Source of the DNA: Burkholderiales bacterium Ga0077547
GTDB taxonomy: Bacteria > Pseudomonadota > Gammaproteobacteria > Burkholderiales > Burkholderiaceae_C
Assembly (NCBI GenBank): GCA_001464195.1
Contig: LNEY01000033.1
Coordinates: forward strand, 62,001 to 126,000
DNA: 64,000 nt
Direction: 5' to 3'
The translations under genes were made by a program, and so were the position numbers. A model generated the notes under the pieces. The model searched no databases. It worked only from the letters and a program-made list of their open reading frames with translations, and had not been told where the DNA came from. Every line of letters begins with the position of its first letter. Position 1 is the first letter of the stretch. Below are positions 20,616 to 29,682 of this stretch, piece by piece.

Positions 20616-21366
20616 CTCCCAGAGGCGCAGGCATCCATCGGCCATCGATCAGGTGCTCGTTCGGGCGGAACTTGGCCTTGTAGGACATCTTGTTGCTGGC
20701 GCCGATCCAGTAGCCCAGGTACAGGTAGGGCAGCTTCAGCAGCACCGTCTGCTCGATCTGCCAGAGGATGTTGTAGGTGCCGTAGCTGGTGTTGTCTTCC
20801 GGCTCGTAGAAGGTATAGACCGCCGACAGCCCGTCGTTCAGGATGTCGAGGATGGACACCATCTTCAAGGTGCCCAGTTGCCCTGGCGCCGCACCCTCGA
20901 TCGGTTCCCTGAACTCCACCAGCCGCGAGTTGACACGGCTTTGCAGCAGGAACTGGGTGTACTGGTCGACGCTGTCGTTGTCCATGCCACCACCGGTGTG
21001 GCGCCCCGACTGGTAGCGCAGGTAGAGCTGGTAATGCTCTTGAACGAAGCCCAGCTTGAGCACGCGCGCTTGCAAGGTGCTGTGCAATGTCCACGCCCGG
21101 CGCTGGCTGCGTGTGGGCTGGAAGGTGGCCACAGGCACGCGCAGCGGTACGCAGGCCTGGCAGCTGTCGCAGTGCGGACGGTAGGTGAACATGCCACTGC
21201 GCCGAAAGCCATTGCTGACCAGGCCTGAGTACACATCCGACTGGATGATGTGGCTGGGCGTGGCGACCTGCGAGCGTGCCATCCTGCCCGGCAGGTAGCT
21301 GCAAGCATAGGGCGCTGTCGAATAGAACTGCAATGACGCGAGCGGGAGCTCTTTCGGGTGGGTCAC
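20584..21366 (-). CDS. bpt: Aspartate/glutamate leucyltransferase (N-end rule, Bpt/Ate family)
   Basis: 260-residue aminoacyl-tRNA-protein transferase. Bacterial Bpt attaches leucine to N-terminal Asp or Glu, marking proteins for ClpS/ClpAP degradation. Family marks are the N-terminal [18 protein letters not shown], the Cys-rich [13 protein letters not shown], and [14 protein letters not shown]. The C-terminal GNAT-like half has [11 protein letters not shown] and LGYWI. The start codon overlaps the aat stop by 4 nt (21363-21366), the classic translational coupling of this pair. Older databases call it arginyl-tRNA-protein transferase (ate). In bacteria the leucyl specificity is the better-supported one. 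Confidence 0.93.
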   Translation of the reverse strand: MTHPKELPLASLQFYSTAPYACSYLPGRMARSQVATPSHIIQSDVYSGLVSNGFRRSGMFTYRPHCDSCQACVPLRVPVATFQPTRSQRRAWTLHSTLQARVLKLGFVQEHYQLYLRYQSGRHTGGGMDNDSVDQYTQFLLQSRVNSRLVEFREPIEGAAPGQLGTLKMVSILDILNDGLSAVYTFYEPEDNTSYGTYNILWQIEQTVLLKLPYLYLGYWIGASNKMSYKAKFRPNEHLIDGRWMPAPLGDGNPGCAGER

Positions 21367-22139
21367 AAGCGGCCTTCGTCGGGAGAAACCTCAACCGTCG
21401 CAGGCGTCGACCTCAGGTACGCCCACAGCCGAGGATGATAGTTCCAGCCCCTCACCTCCGGTGCCTGCACGCGCTCGGCGATCGCGGCTTCGAACACGTT
21501 CCGCGGCACTTCGCGGCCACCCATCGATGTCAGGTGTCCTGTGCGCTGCTGGCAGTCGATCAGGTCGATGCCATGCTCGCGACTGAAGCACACCAGCGCG
21601 GCCAGCGCGATCTTGGAGGCATCGGTGCGCCGCGAGAACATCGATTCACCAAAAAACATCCGCCCGATGCCTACGCCGTAAAGGCCGCCTGCCAGTTCGC
21701 CATCCATCCAGGTCTCGATGCTGTGCACGGCGCCGAGCGCGTGCCAATGCGTGTAGGCCGCCACCATGTCGGGCACGATCCAGGTGCCGTTCTGTCCCTC
21801 GCGCGGGCTGGTAGCGCAGGCCGCAATGACCTGCTCGAACGCGCTGTCGATGCGCACCTCGCAGTCGGGTGAGCGGGCGAACTTCGCGAGGGTCTTGCGC
21901 AGTGAACGGCTGAGCTTGAACTCCGCCGTCCAGAGCACCATGCGCGGGTCGGGCGACCACCACAGCACCGGCTGGCCGTCGCTGTACCAGGGAAAAACAC
22001 CCTTCGAGTAAGCCTCAGCCAGCCGTGTCGGTGTCAGCGAGCCGCCTGCGGCCAACAGGCCCGGTGCCTCCGAGTCGTCTGGCAATGCGAACCGCGTGTC
22101 GGGCAGCGGCTCACGATCGTCGCGCAGCCAGTGGATCAA
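21363..22139 (-). CDS. aat: Leucyl/phenylalanyl-tRNA-protein transferase
   Basis: 258 residues, standard Aat length. It adds Leu or Phe to proteins with N-terminal Arg or Lys so that ClpS delivers them to ClpAP. Diagnostic segments are [35 protein letters not shown]-type [27 protein letters not shown] and [17 protein letters not shown]. It heads the aat-bpt-DUF1415 run and overlaps bpt by 4 nt. Upstream, 130 nt separate it from ppk2 on the same strand, and that gap holds a strong 26-bp palindrome. Confidence 0.96.
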   Translation of the reverse strand: MIHWLRDDREPLPDTRFALPDDSEAPGLLAAGGSLTPTRLAEAYSKGVFPWYSDGQPVLWWSPDPRMVLWTAEFKLSRSLRKTLAKFARSPDCEVRIDSAFEQVIAACATSPREGQNGTWIVPDMVAAYTHWHALGAVHSIETWMDGELAGGLYGVGIGRMFFGESMFSRRTDASKIALAALVCFSREHGIDLIDCQQRTGHLTSMGGREVPRNVFEAAIAERVQAPEVRGWNYHPRLWAYLRSTPATVEVSPDEGRL

Positions 22140-22221
22140 GGCAGGCTCGCTTTGGCGGCGCCGCCGGAAAACGGGCTGATGTGCCTACGGTCCGGACGGT
22201 CCACGGTGCTGCGCCTCTGCT

Positions 22222-22247
22222 CGGTTGCGATGAATTCATCGTAACCG
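22222..22247. repeat. 26-bp near-perfect palindrome between ppk2 and aat
   Basis: The sequence CGGTTGCGATGA / ATTCATCGTAACCG reads the same on both strands at 12 of 13 base pairs; the only mismatch is 22227/22242. The centre is the perfect 12-mer GATGAATTCATC at 22229-22240. It sits 22 nt below the ppk2 stop and about 83 nt above the aat start. There is no U-run after it on the minus strand, so it is not a standard terminator. A protein-binding operator is plausible. Confidence 0.5.
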
Positions 22248-22269
22248 TCGAGTGGCCCTGACGGCGACG

Positions 22270-23190
22270 TCAATAGATGTCGGGCACCACGATTTCTTGC
22301 GGCACCGGGTGGCGCACGTAGTCGTCGTGACGCTCGCGCGGAGGCAACACGATGGTTGGCGACTCGGTCTCTTCGTACGGCATCTGGCCCAGCAGGTGAT
22401 GGATGCAGTTCAGCCGCGCTTTTTTCTTGTCGACCGCCTGCACCACCCACCACGGTGCTTCGGGGATGTGGGTGCGCTCGAGCATGATTTCCTTGGCCCG
22501 CGTGTAGTCCTCCCAGCGCCGGCGTGACTCCAGGTCCATCGGGCTCAGCTTCCACTGTTTCAACGGGTCGTGGATGCGGCCCAGAAAGCGCAGGTGCTGT
22601 TCTTCGTCGGAGATCGAGAACCAGTACTTGATCAGCTGGATGCCCGAGCGCACCAGCATCCGCTCGAACTCGGGGGCGGAGCGGAAGAATTCCTCGTATT
22701 GCTCGTCGGTGCAGAAACCCATGACCCGCTCGACGCCGGCGCGGTTGTACCAGCTGCGGTCGAACAGCACGATCTCGCCGGCTGCTGGTAGGTGGGACAC
22801 GTAGCGCTGAAAATACCACTGCGTGCGCTCGCGGTCGTTCGGTGCCGGCAGCGCGGCCACGCGGCACACCCGCGGGTTCAGCCGCTGCGTGATGCGCTTG
22901 ATCACGCCGCCCTTGCCAGCCGCATCTCGGCCCTCGAACAGGATCACCACCTTGTGCCCGGTCGCCACCACCCACTGCTGCAGCTTGACCAGTTCGCCCT
23001 GCATGCGAAACAGCTCGCGGAAGTAGCGCTGACGCTCGATCCGGTCTTGCTCGGTGGACTTGCCGGTGTCGCCGCCGTTGACCATCGCGTCGAGCGAGCG
23101 ATCGTCGAATTCCAGTTCGAGCTCCTCGTCGTAGCTGTCGATGACATCGAGGTGGATTCGGCGCAGGGTGTCGGGGTCGGTCGGCGTCAC
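22270..23190 (-). CDS. ppk2: Polyphosphate kinase 2 (PPK2)
   Basis: 306-residue nucleotide/polyphosphate phosphotransferase that makes ATP or GTP from polyphosphate and NDP. The GTG start at 23190 has GAGGA a few nt upstream. Key motifs are Walker A EGRDAAGKGG (about residues 86-95), Walker B VLFDRSWYNRAGVERVMGF, and the lid region RRRWEDYTRAKE. The PPDRER-like block NDRERTQWYFQRYV is also typical. A single PPK2 domain and this length fit the class I group, which acts on nucleoside diphosphates. It is divergent from the DUF4124 gene. Confidence 0.94.
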   Translation of the reverse strand: MTPTDPDTLRRIHLDVIDSYDEELELEFDDRSLDAMVNGGDTGKSTEQDRIERQRYFRELFRMQGELVKLQQWVVATGHKVVILFEGRDAAGKGGVIKRITQRLNPRVCRVAALPAPNDRERTQWYFQRYVSHLPAAGEIVLFDRSWYNRAGVERVMGFCTDEQYEEFFRSAPEFERMLVRSGIQLIKYWFSISDEEQHLRFLGRIHDPLKQWKLSPMDLESRRRWEDYTRAKEIMLERTHIPEAPWWVVQAVDKKKARLNCIHHLLGQMPYEETESPTIVLPPRERHDDYVRHPVPQEIVVPDIY

Positions 23191-23371
23191 GGTGTCCTCA
23201 TGCGTTGCAGTGCCGTTGGCACCAGGAAATTGCCCAAAGACTATGAAAGTTTTGTGGCGGGGTCGTGACGGTGGGCTGCGTCGCCCACGAAAGGGTCAGC
23301 AACGAGCGTCCTGGCGTTCACCACGCGGTTTTGTGGTTCCTGATACAACGCGAGGCAGGAGGCGTGATCGC

Positions 23372-23974
23372 ATGAATCCAGTCGCTGTGCCAGCCTTGCT
23401 GGCAGCCCTTTTTGTGATGACCATGGGCCGTGCGGGCCCAGTGGCGGCCGCAGAGCCCACTGCGGTGCCGCGCCCCGCGGCCAGTGGTTCGGCGCCGACC
23501 GCTGACAGCGCCCGCACGGTCTACATGCAGCGCGATGCGGACGGCAAGACGGTGTTCACCGACCGACCGGCGGCTGGTCTCGTCACCGAGAAGCGCTGGG
23601 CCTTCCAGCCCGAGGACGAACAGGCCGCCGCCGTGCGTCGGGAGGCGAGCCGGGCACAGTCGGAACAGGTGACCGAACGCATCCAGCGTTCGATCGATCT
23701 GCAGCAGCAGCGGGTGAACGATCTCCAGATCGAGCAGCTGCGTGCTCAGCGTGCGGCGGATGCCCTGCGTGCAGAACGCCTGCGCGAGCGTGAACGCGAA
23801 CGGGACGAGGAGTCCCGCTACGTGCTGCTGAGGCCCTACGCCCGGCCGTTCGGTTACACCCCTTTCGGCCAAGTGGGTCCGCACCGTCCCGAGGGGCAAC
23901 CCTCGCGGCCGAGGCCACCGGCCAAGCCACCCGCCCCCACCGGCCCGCTGGCTCCCCCGGTCGGGTCGCGCTGA
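23372..23974 (+). CDS. DUF4124 domain-containing secreted protein
   Basis: 200 residues with an N-terminal signal peptide (ALLAALFVMTMGRAGPVAAAE), so periplasmic. Residues about 50-70 (VYMQRDADGKTVFTDRPAAG) are the short DUF4124 beta-hairpin found in many betaproteobacterial envelope proteins. A highly charged helix of about 80 residues with coiled-coil character follows (repeated QQQRVNDL, LRAERLRERERER). The C-terminus is a Pro-rich tail. The ATG at 23372 is preceded by AGGAGG. Function unknown; it stands as a single gene, convergent with the Nit1C operon end. Confidence 0.8.
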   Translation: MNPVAVPALLAALFVMTMGRAGPVAAAEPTAVPRPAASGSAPTADSARTVYMQRDADGKTVFTDRPAAGLVTEKRWAFQPEDEQAAAVRREASRAQSEQVTERIQRSIDLQQQRVNDLQIEQLRAQRAADALRAERLRERERERDEESRYVLLRPYARPFGYTPFGQVGPHRPEGQPSRPRPPAKPPAPTGPLAPPVGSR

Positions 23975-23993
23975 ACGCGCGCCGGGAGCGAGC

Positions 23994-25301
23994 TCACGAG
24001 AGCATCGGCTCGGCCTCTTCGGGGCGCGCCGCCGGCGCGCGAGAAGCTCCCCGCGCCTCGATCTGCTCGGCAAGGTATTGGGCATCGCGGGCGACGCCGG
24101 AGAACCGACCCGAGCCCCAGGTGTGCAGCCATGGCAGCCCGAGGAAGTACACGCCGGCCTGGGCCGTGACACCGCGCACATGGCCCGGTTGACCGCGGCC
24201 GTTGAACACCGGCACGTCGAGCCAGCCAAAGTCGGGCTGGAAGCCGATGCACCAGATCACCGAGGTGATCCCGGCGTCGCGCAGCTTGAGCCGGGTGCGT
24301 TCGGCAGCCGGCTCCCACACCGGCGTGTAGACCGAAGGCGGCGGCGCGACGATGCCGGCCTTCTCGATGTACTTGTCGATCGAGGCGTTGATGCCGTTGT
24401 AGATGCGATCGGCATGGTCGAGGTTGTGCCGCAGGTCGGGATTGAAGATCAGGGTGTCGTCTTCCAGACCGATCAACTGCCCGTACAGCTCCATGCCTTC
24501 ACGCGCGAACTGCCGCAGGTCGATGTCACGCCCGCCGTCACGGCCGGTGACGAAGTGGTTGGTGTTGTCGCGCACCCCTTCGCGCAACGGGTGCTCGTGC
24601 ACGCTCATGTCGTAATAGCCCATGTCGGCCAGCCAGTCGACCACGTCCTTGCCGCGGTAGAAGCGTGCGCAGCGCGGCGCGTCGCCGGTGGCCAGCACCA
24701 CCTCGCGACCCGCGAGGTGCAGGTCCTCGGCCAGTTGCGAGCCCGATTGACCATTGCCCACCACCAGCACCTTGCCCGCCGGCAGCGCGCCGGGGTTGCG
24801 GTACTGCTCGGAATGGATCTGCAGCACCGAGGACGGCAGCCGCTCGGCCAGCCGCGGGATGATGGGCTGGTGGTAGCCGCCAGAGGCCACCACGAGCTGA
24901 TCGGCGGTGTAGTGGCCTTGCGAGGTCGCGATGTCGAAGCCGCTGTTGCCGAACCCCCCATTGCCAAACCCCGACCGGCGCGACGCCCGTTGCACGGTGA
25001 CGCCGCTGCGCACCGGTGCGTCGACATGTTTCACGAAGCCTTCCAGGTACGCGATGATTTCATCGCGCTTCATGAAGCCGTGGGGGTCGTCACCGCGGTA
25101 CTCCCAGCCCGGCAGCTTGCATTGCCAGTTCGGCGTCACGAGGCAAAAGGTGTCCCAGCGCTGGGTGCGCCAGGTGTGCACCGGCGAGCGCTTTTCGAGC
25201 ACCAGGTGATCGATCCCGCGCTGCTTCAGAAAGTAGCTGAGCGACAGGCCGGCCTGACCGGCACCGACGATGACGACGCTGTGGTGTTCAGGGGTGGTCA
25301 T
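23994..25301 (-). CDS. nitH: MSMEG_0569-family flavin-dependent oxidoreductase (NitH of Nit1C)
   Basis: 435-residue FAD- and NAD(P)H-dependent, monooxygenase-like enzyme. The start at 25301 follows AAGGAGATCCC. The FAD fold is at the N-terminus (VVIVGAGQAGLSLSYFL) and a second dinucleotide fold lies near residue 185 (VLVVGNGQSGSQLAEDL). The protein resembles flavin monooxygenases such as CzcO and belongs to the family conserved only in Nit1C clusters. It is the last gene of the eight-gene run, 32 nt after the MSMEG_0570-type gene. Its substrate is not known; an oxidation of the cluster's unknown product or of a nitrile precursor is a reasonable guess. Confidence 0.88.
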   Translation of the reverse strand: MTTPEHHSVVIVGAGQAGLSLSYFLKQRGIDHLVLEKRSPVHTWRTQRWDTFCLVTPNWQCKLPGWEYRGDDPHGFMKRDEIIAYLEGFVKHVDAPVRSGVTVQRASRRSGFGNGGFGNSGFDIATSQGHYTADQLVVASGGYHQPIIPRLAERLPSSVLQIHSEQYRNPGALPAGKVLVVGNGQSGSQLAEDLHLAGREVVLATGDAPRCARFYRGKDVVDWLADMGYYDMSVHEHPLREGVRDNTNHFVTGRDGGRDIDLRQFAREGMELYGQLIGLEDDTLIFNPDLRHNLDHADRIYNGINASIDKYIEKAGIVAPPPSVYTPVWEPAAERTRLKLRDAGITSVIWCIGFQPDFGWLDVPVFNGRGQPGHVRGVTAQAGVYFLGLPWLHTWGSGRFSGVARDAQYLAEQIEARGASRAPAARPEEAEPMLS

Positions 25302-25333
25302 GGGATCTCCTTGTGCGCGCGGATGCCGCGCGG

Positions 25334-25621
25334 TCATTCTTCAAAGGCCAGCACCTCGACCTGCGCATCGCCGTGCATCGCGAAGCGGGCGGCGGTGAGT
25401 TCGATCTGGTTGAGCTGATCCAGCGCCTGCGAGCAGGCAAATCCGTACTTGGCACGCACCCGTTCCGAGGCGATGTTCAGCGCCTCGCGCACCTGCGTCA
25501 TGAACTCAGCCAACGGGTAGCTCGCCCCGGGCTGGAAATAGTCCTTGATGACCAGCGAAGGCGAGTAGCAGCGCGCGACGCTGCCATCGGGCCAGCGCAG
25601 TTGGAAGTGCATGGCGGGCAT
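25334..25621 (-). CDS. nitG: MSMEG_0570-family small Nit1C protein
   Basis: 95-residue protein with no enzyme motif I recognise. The sequence begins MPAMHFQLRWPDGSVARCYSPS and belongs to the MSMEG_0570 family, found almost only in nitrilase (Nit1C) clusters and often labelled a nitrogen-starvation response protein. It lies between the glycosyltransferase and the flavoprotein, 27 and 32 nt away. It could be a binding subunit or adaptor for the flavoenzyme; that is inference from position only. The nitG symbol follows the nitB-H naming used for Pseudomonas and is tentative. Confidence 0.82.
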   Translation of the reverse strand: MPAMHFQLRWPDGSVARCYSPSLVIKDYFQPGASYPLAEFMTQVREALNIASERVRAKYGFACSQALDQLNQIELTAARFAMHGDAQVEVLAFEE

Positions 25622-25648
25622 GGAAGGACTCCGAAATCGAACGAGTGG

Positions 25649-26887
25649 TCAGGCCTGCAGCGCCGCGCGGGGTTGGTCCTGTGCGGCACGGGCACGGTAG
25701 AGCGCGAGATGTCGCACCGCACTGGCCTGCCAGCTGTGACGCAGGCAGACCTCGGGTGTGCGCTCCCGCAAGGCAGCAGCGCGCTCGGGAAGCAGCGCAC
25801 GCTGAATCGCATCGGCCATCGAAGCAGCGTCTTGCGGGTCGCACCAGCAGCAGTCGGTGTCGCTCAGGTGTTCGGTGAACGGCGCGATGGCCGACACGAC
25901 CGTTGGCGTGCCGCAGGCCAGCGCCTCCAGCACCACCAGGCCGAAGCCCTCGCACAGCGATGGCATCGCGAGCACATCGGATGACCGATACAGCGCCGGC
26001 ATGTGGGCATCGGCCACGGTGCCGGTGAGCACGATGTCACGGCCGGGTCCAATCGTGAGGCCGCTGTCCGCAATCCGAGCGATGAACGCGGCCACGTAGT
26101 CGTCATGGTTCAGCAGGCTGGCGCCGCCGGCGATCACCCACTGCGCGTTCGGCCGCCTGGCGCGCAGCGCCATGAACGCGTCGAGCAGTCGCAGGGTGTT
26201 CTTGCGTGACTCGATACCGCCGACCGAGATCAGCACCGGTGCATCAGCACCACCCCGCAGCCCGTAGCGCGTCGCCACCCGCGCATCGGTGGTGTCGGTC
26301 TGGGGGGTGTATCGAAGGCAGTCCACGCCGTTGTGGACCAGCGCGGCGCGAATGCCGTGGTCGCGTTGCAGCACGTCGCGCCACAGCTGGCTGACGCACA
26401 GCACCTGATCGGCCGCTTCGAAGCCACGTCGCTGCCGGGCCATCAGGCGCGGATCGTCGAAGTGGTCGAGGTGGTGAACCGTTCGCACAAAGCCGCTGAT
26501 CAGCCCGCGATCGCGCATCGCTGCCAGCGCGTTGGCGCCGAGCGGGTCTTGTGCGTGCAGGACGTCGAAAGCCCGATGCGGCAGCAGGCGTTCCAGGTGC
26601 CGCTCGAACGCGTGGATGCGCGTGCTGACGCTCCCAAACAGGTCCTGCGCTGTGTTCGCTTCTGTCGCTGGGTGGATGGGCAGCAGATTCAGCTCGCAGC
26701 GCACTGGTCGAAACATCGACTGACCAGGCAGTGCAGGGGCCATCACGGTGACTTCATGGCCTGCGTCGTGCAATGCATGTGCCAGTTCGAGCGTGTGCAC
26801 CACGCCGCCGCGTGGGTTGACCGAATGGGTCAGCAGTCCGATGCGCCAAGGCCGAGCAGGCGCGCCGGCCGTGCGTTGCTCAGGCAT
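25649..26887 (-). CDS. MSMEG_0565-family GT4 glycosyltransferase within Nit1C
   Basis: 412-residue glycosyltransferase of the GT-B, GT4 type. The N-terminal half has GLLTHSVNPRGGVVHTLELAHAL, and the C-terminal donor-binding half has SVGGIESRKN and the E-x7-E motif in CEGFGLVVLEALACGTPTV. The start overlaps the AIR-synthase-like gene by 8 nt, so it is translated within the operon. This family member is present in some but not all Nit1C clusters. Its presence suggests that the pathway product, or a carrier, is glycosylated. No acceptor can be named. Confidence 0.88.
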   Translation of the reverse strand: MPEQRTAGAPARPWRIGLLTHSVNPRGGVVHTLELAHALHDAGHEVTVMAPALPGQSMFRPVRCELNLLPIHPATEANTAQDLFGSVSTRIHAFERHLERLLPHRAFDVLHAQDPLGANALAAMRDRGLISGFVRTVHHLDHFDDPRLMARQRRGFEAADQVLCVSQLWRDVLQRDHGIRAALVHNGVDCLRYTPQTDTTDARVATRYGLRGGADAPVLISVGGIESRKNTLRLLDAFMALRARRPNAQWVIAGGASLLNHDDYVAAFIARIADSGLTIGPGRDIVLTGTVADAHMPALYRSSDVLAMPSLCEGFGLVVLEALACGTPTVVSAIAPFTEHLSDTDCCWCDPQDAASMADAIQRALLPERAAALRERTPEVCLRHSWQASAVRHLALYRARAAQDQPRAALQA

Positions 26888-27911
26888 GTTCCGTCTCCAG
26901 GTTGCGTTGCGGCAGGATCAAGGGCTGCGTGGACACGTCCCAGAGCACTGAGGTCTCTTTGCCTTTGCTCAAGCGCACCTGCGGGTCACGGGTGACCGTG
27001 CCGACCACCGCGTTCGCAATGCCTCTGGAGCTGAACCGCTGCTGCACCGCAGCCGCCTGTTCAGGCCGCACGCTCAGCACGAAGCCGTAGCTCGGAAACG
27101 CCTGCAGCCAGCGCAACAGCGGCGTGTGTGCCTCCGGTCGCGGGATCGCTTCGACGTCGATCACGGCGCCGACCCGCGAGCACTCCAGCAGCATCAGCGT
27201 GGTGCCGATGGCGCCAGCCATGCTGATGTCCTTGGCGGCGTCGCACAAGCCGTCTTCGGCCAGCCCCGGCAGCACGTCGAGATCGGCGCGAAGGCGTTCC
27301 GCAGGCGCCTGGGTCGACGCATTCCAGTAGGGGTGCGGCTCCTCGTAGCTGCCGCGCAGGTCGATCGCCATCACCAGGTGGTCCCCAGGTCGCGCGTTGA
27401 AGCTGGTGAGCAGCTTGTTGGCGCGACCGAGGATGGCCACTGCCAGCTGCCCCTGTGCGCTCTGCTGGTTGGTGTGTCCCCCGACGATGGGCACGCCGTA
27501 GCGCGCTGACGCGGTGGTGAGCCCTTCCAGCACCGGCGTCGATGTTTCGCTGCCGCGGCTCCACAGCGCATCCACCACTGCGATCGGCCGTCCGCCCATG
27601 GCGTAGATGTCGCTGACGTTAACCATCACGCCGCAGTAGCCCGCGAACCAGGGCAGGCAGGCGACGAAGTCCTCGACGAAGCCTTCGATCGCAAACAGCA
27701 GAAAGCCGTCGCCGTCTGGAATGGCCGCGCAGTCGTCACCGATGTGCACCGCTGCCGCTGCGCTGCTCTCCGCGGCTGGCCATGCGCGCTGCAGTGCAGC
27801 CACGACGTCCGAGATGTCGCGCTTGTGCGCCAACCCGCGGCCCCGCAGCAAGGCGGCAGTGAGGTCGTCGAGCGAGAGATCGTCCACCTCGGGTTGGCGC
27901 GGTGATGTCAC
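26880..27911 (-). CDS. nitF: AIR-synthase-like (PurM/SelD fold) protein of Nit1C, sll0787 family
   Basis: 343-residue ATP-dependent enzyme of the PurM/ThiL/SelD/HypE fold. The GTG start at 27911 overlaps the GNAT gene stop as GTGA. The N-terminal ATP-binding half has HIGDDCAAIPDGDGFLLFAIEG (ThiL/PurM style metal-ATP site) and NVSDIYAMGGRPIAVVDAL. The C-terminal half has DISMAGAIGTTLMLLE. Members activate a carboxyl, amide or formyl oxygen by phosphorylation. In Nit1C it may activate a carboxylate or amide for amination or cyclisation, which is inference. The length fits a single-domain PurM-like protein. Confidence 0.88.
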   Translation of the reverse strand: MTSPRQPEVDDLSLDDLTAALLRGRGLAHKRDISDVVAALQRAWPAAESSAAAAVHIGDDCAAIPDGDGFLLFAIEGFVEDFVACLPWFAGYCGVMVNVSDIYAMGGRPIAVVDALWSRGSETSTPVLEGLTTASARYGVPIVGGHTNQQSAQGQLAVAILGRANKLLTSFNARPGDHLVMAIDLRGSYEEPHPYWNASTQAPAERLRADLDVLPGLAEDGLCDAAKDISMAGAIGTTLMLLECSRVGAVIDVEAIPRPEAHTPLLRWLQAFPSYGFVLSVRPEQAAAVQQRFSSRGIANAVVGTVTRDPQVRLSKGKETSVLWDVSTQPLILPQRNLETEHA

Positions 27912-28501
27912 GCCCGGCTCTTCGTGAATGGCACGCCGTGGGACGTGCTTTGTGTGGAGTAGCCCCACAGCGGGTCGTGGCACGGGGGGTAGTGCGCGAG
28001 ATCGGCCTGCATCAGCGCGTGCGGCCGGCCGTGCAAGGTCTCTTCCTTCAGCAGGTTCCAGTGCAGGCGACGAAACAGCGGCACGTTCTGGCCCTGCACG
28101 TGGGCGAGAAACACGCTGGCGCCGCGCGCATGCGCACTCGACACCGCGAGCCGGATCAAGGTCGCGCCCAGCTTGCCCTGTTGACGGAAAGCCGGGTGCA
28201 CCGCGAGCCGCGAACCCCACCACAGCCCGGGCTCATTACCGTCCGGGTTGGTGTGGATGCGCACGGTGCCCACCACCTGGTCGGGCTGACCGCCCACCTG
28301 AGACACCGCCACCAGCGGTTGCGCGTGGGCGTCGATGGCATCGGTGTCGTCGCCGGCGAAAACCCCCTGCTCGATGCAGAACACGGCGCGTCGCAGCTTG
28401 CGGGCTTCGTCGCGCTCCCAGCGGCCGTCGGCCCACTTGACGCGGTACTCGCAGGGCACGAAAGTGGGCGTGTCTTCGCAGATCCGATCCAGTGTCAACA
28501 T
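27908..28501 (-). CDS. nitE: MSMEG_0567/Sll0786-family GNAT N-acetyltransferase of Nit1C
   Basis: 197-residue GNAT acyltransferase. The start at 28501 is preceded by AAGGAG (nine nt away). The acetyl-CoA loop is visible as RLAVHPAFRQQGKLGATLIRLAV (Q/R-x-x-G-x-G/A type), followed by FLAHVQGQNVPLFRRLHW. The family is restricted to nitrilase clusters and is often annotated as a nitrogen-starvation acetyltransferase. The stop overlaps the next start by 4 nt. It probably acylates an amine made by the cluster; the substrate is not known. Confidence 0.88.
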   Translation of the reverse strand: MLTLDRICEDTPTFVPCEYRVKWADGRWERDEARKLRRAVFCIEQGVFAGDDTDAIDAHAQPLVAVSQVGGQPDQVVGTVRIHTNPDGNEPGLWWGSRLAVHPAFRQQGKLGATLIRLAVSSAHARGASVFLAHVQGQNVPLFRRLHWNLLKEETLHGRPHALMQADLAHYPPCHDPLWGYSTQSTSHGVPFTKSRA

Positions 28502-28542
28502 GGTGTGTGTCTCCTTGCGGGCGGTGGGGTGGCGACGTTGGG

Positions 28543-29682
28543 TCAGGCCGCAGCGGTCTCGTACGCCGACAGCGAAGAGCAGGCGCCGCATTTGCCGCAG
28601 CCGGCCTTGATGTCGCCCGAGCGCAGGCCGGCGGCAGACACCATCGCGCCCAGCCGCTCCAGCAGCGGCTTCATGAAATCCGAAGGCGGTGCGGGGTGGT
28701 CTTCGAGCGGCGTACCGCTGATGGGCACGAAAGGCACGACGAAGGGGTAGACGCCGAGCGCCAGCAGCTTCTCGGACATGGCCAGGATCGCTTCCGGCGT
28801 ATCGCCCAGGCCGGCCAGGATGTAGGTGCTGACCTGTCCGCGGCCGAAGACCTGCACCGAGGCCTTGAACGCCTCCATGTAGCGCTCGATCGGCACGCTG
28901 GCCTTGCCTGGCATCACGCGCTCGCGCACGGCGGGCGTCACCGCTTCCAGGTGCATGCCCAGCGTGTCGATGCCGGCATCGCGCAGGCGCTCGAACCAAA
29001 GGTCGTTGTCGGGCGGCTCGCACTGCGCCTGCAGCGGCAGATCGACGGCGGCCTTGATCGCACGGGCGCTGTCGCACAGCACTGCCGCACCGCGGTCGGT
29101 GGCGTTCGGCGTGCCGGTGGTCATCACCATGTGCTTCACGCCATCGAGCCGCACCGCGGCAGCGGCCACCTCGGCCAGCTGCGCCGGCGTCTTGTGCGCG
29201 ATCGTGCGGCCCGCCGCCAGTGACTGGCCGATCGCGCAGAACTTGCACGTCTTCTTGCGGCTCTCGTAGCGGATGCAGTTCTGCAGCACCGTCGTCGCCA
29301 GCACGTCCGAGCCGTGCAAGGTGGCGATGTGCGAATACGGAATGTCGTCGGCGGTGCTCAACTCATAGAAGCGCGGCGACTTCGGGAATTCGATGCTGGC
29401 GATTGGAATGGCGCCGCGCATCAGCGCGCTGCGGCCCCGCGCGTCCGGTGGCTGTGCAACGAAGGGCGATGTCCAGGCACTTGAGGTGTGCACCGGCACC
29501 ATGATCGTGTGACCATCGACCGTGACCGCCTTGTGGTCTGACGGCCCCGCGCCGCCCTTGCGGCTGGCGACACCGCCATTCGCCGCCGTCGGGTCGGCCA
29601 GTCGCAGGCCGAACGATTGCAGCTCGGTCATCATCTGACGGCTGGCAGCCGAGGGCGTGGGGTTTGAAGACGTCGAACTCAT
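28543..29682 (-). CDS. nitD: MSMEG_0568-family radical SAM protein of Nit1C
   Basis: 379-residue radical SAM enzyme. The start at 29682 overlaps the nitrilase stop (ATGA). The cluster-binding cysteines are C136, C146 and C149, spaced C-x9-C-x2-C ([15 protein letters not shown]) rather than the usual CX3CX2C. Three further cysteines close to the C-terminus (C362, C365, C368; CGKCGAC) could hold an auxiliary cluster. SAM-site-like patches TTGTPN and YILAGLGD follow. The enzyme is expected to need [4Fe-4S] from the adjacent isc operon. The reaction is unknown. It is among the most informative genes for guessing that Nit1C makes a small molecule. Confidence 0.88.
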   Translation of the reverse strand: MSSTSSNPTPSAASRQMMTELQSFGLRLADPTAANGGVASRKGGAGPSDHKAVTVDGHTIMVPVHTSSAWTSPFVAQPPDARGRSALMRGAIPIASIEFPKSPRFYELSTADDIPYSHIATLHGSDVLATTVLQNCIRYESRKKTCKFCAIGQSLAAGRTIAHKTPAQLAEVAAAAVRLDGVKHMVMTTGTPNATDRGAAVLCDSARAIKAAVDLPLQAQCEPPDNDLWFERLRDAGIDTLGMHLEAVTPAVRERVMPGKASVPIERYMEAFKASVQVFGRGQVSTYILAGLGDTPEAILAMSEKLLALGVYPFVVPFVPISGTPLEDHPAPPSDFMKPLLERLGAMVSAAGLRSGDIKAGCGKCGACSSLSAYETAAA

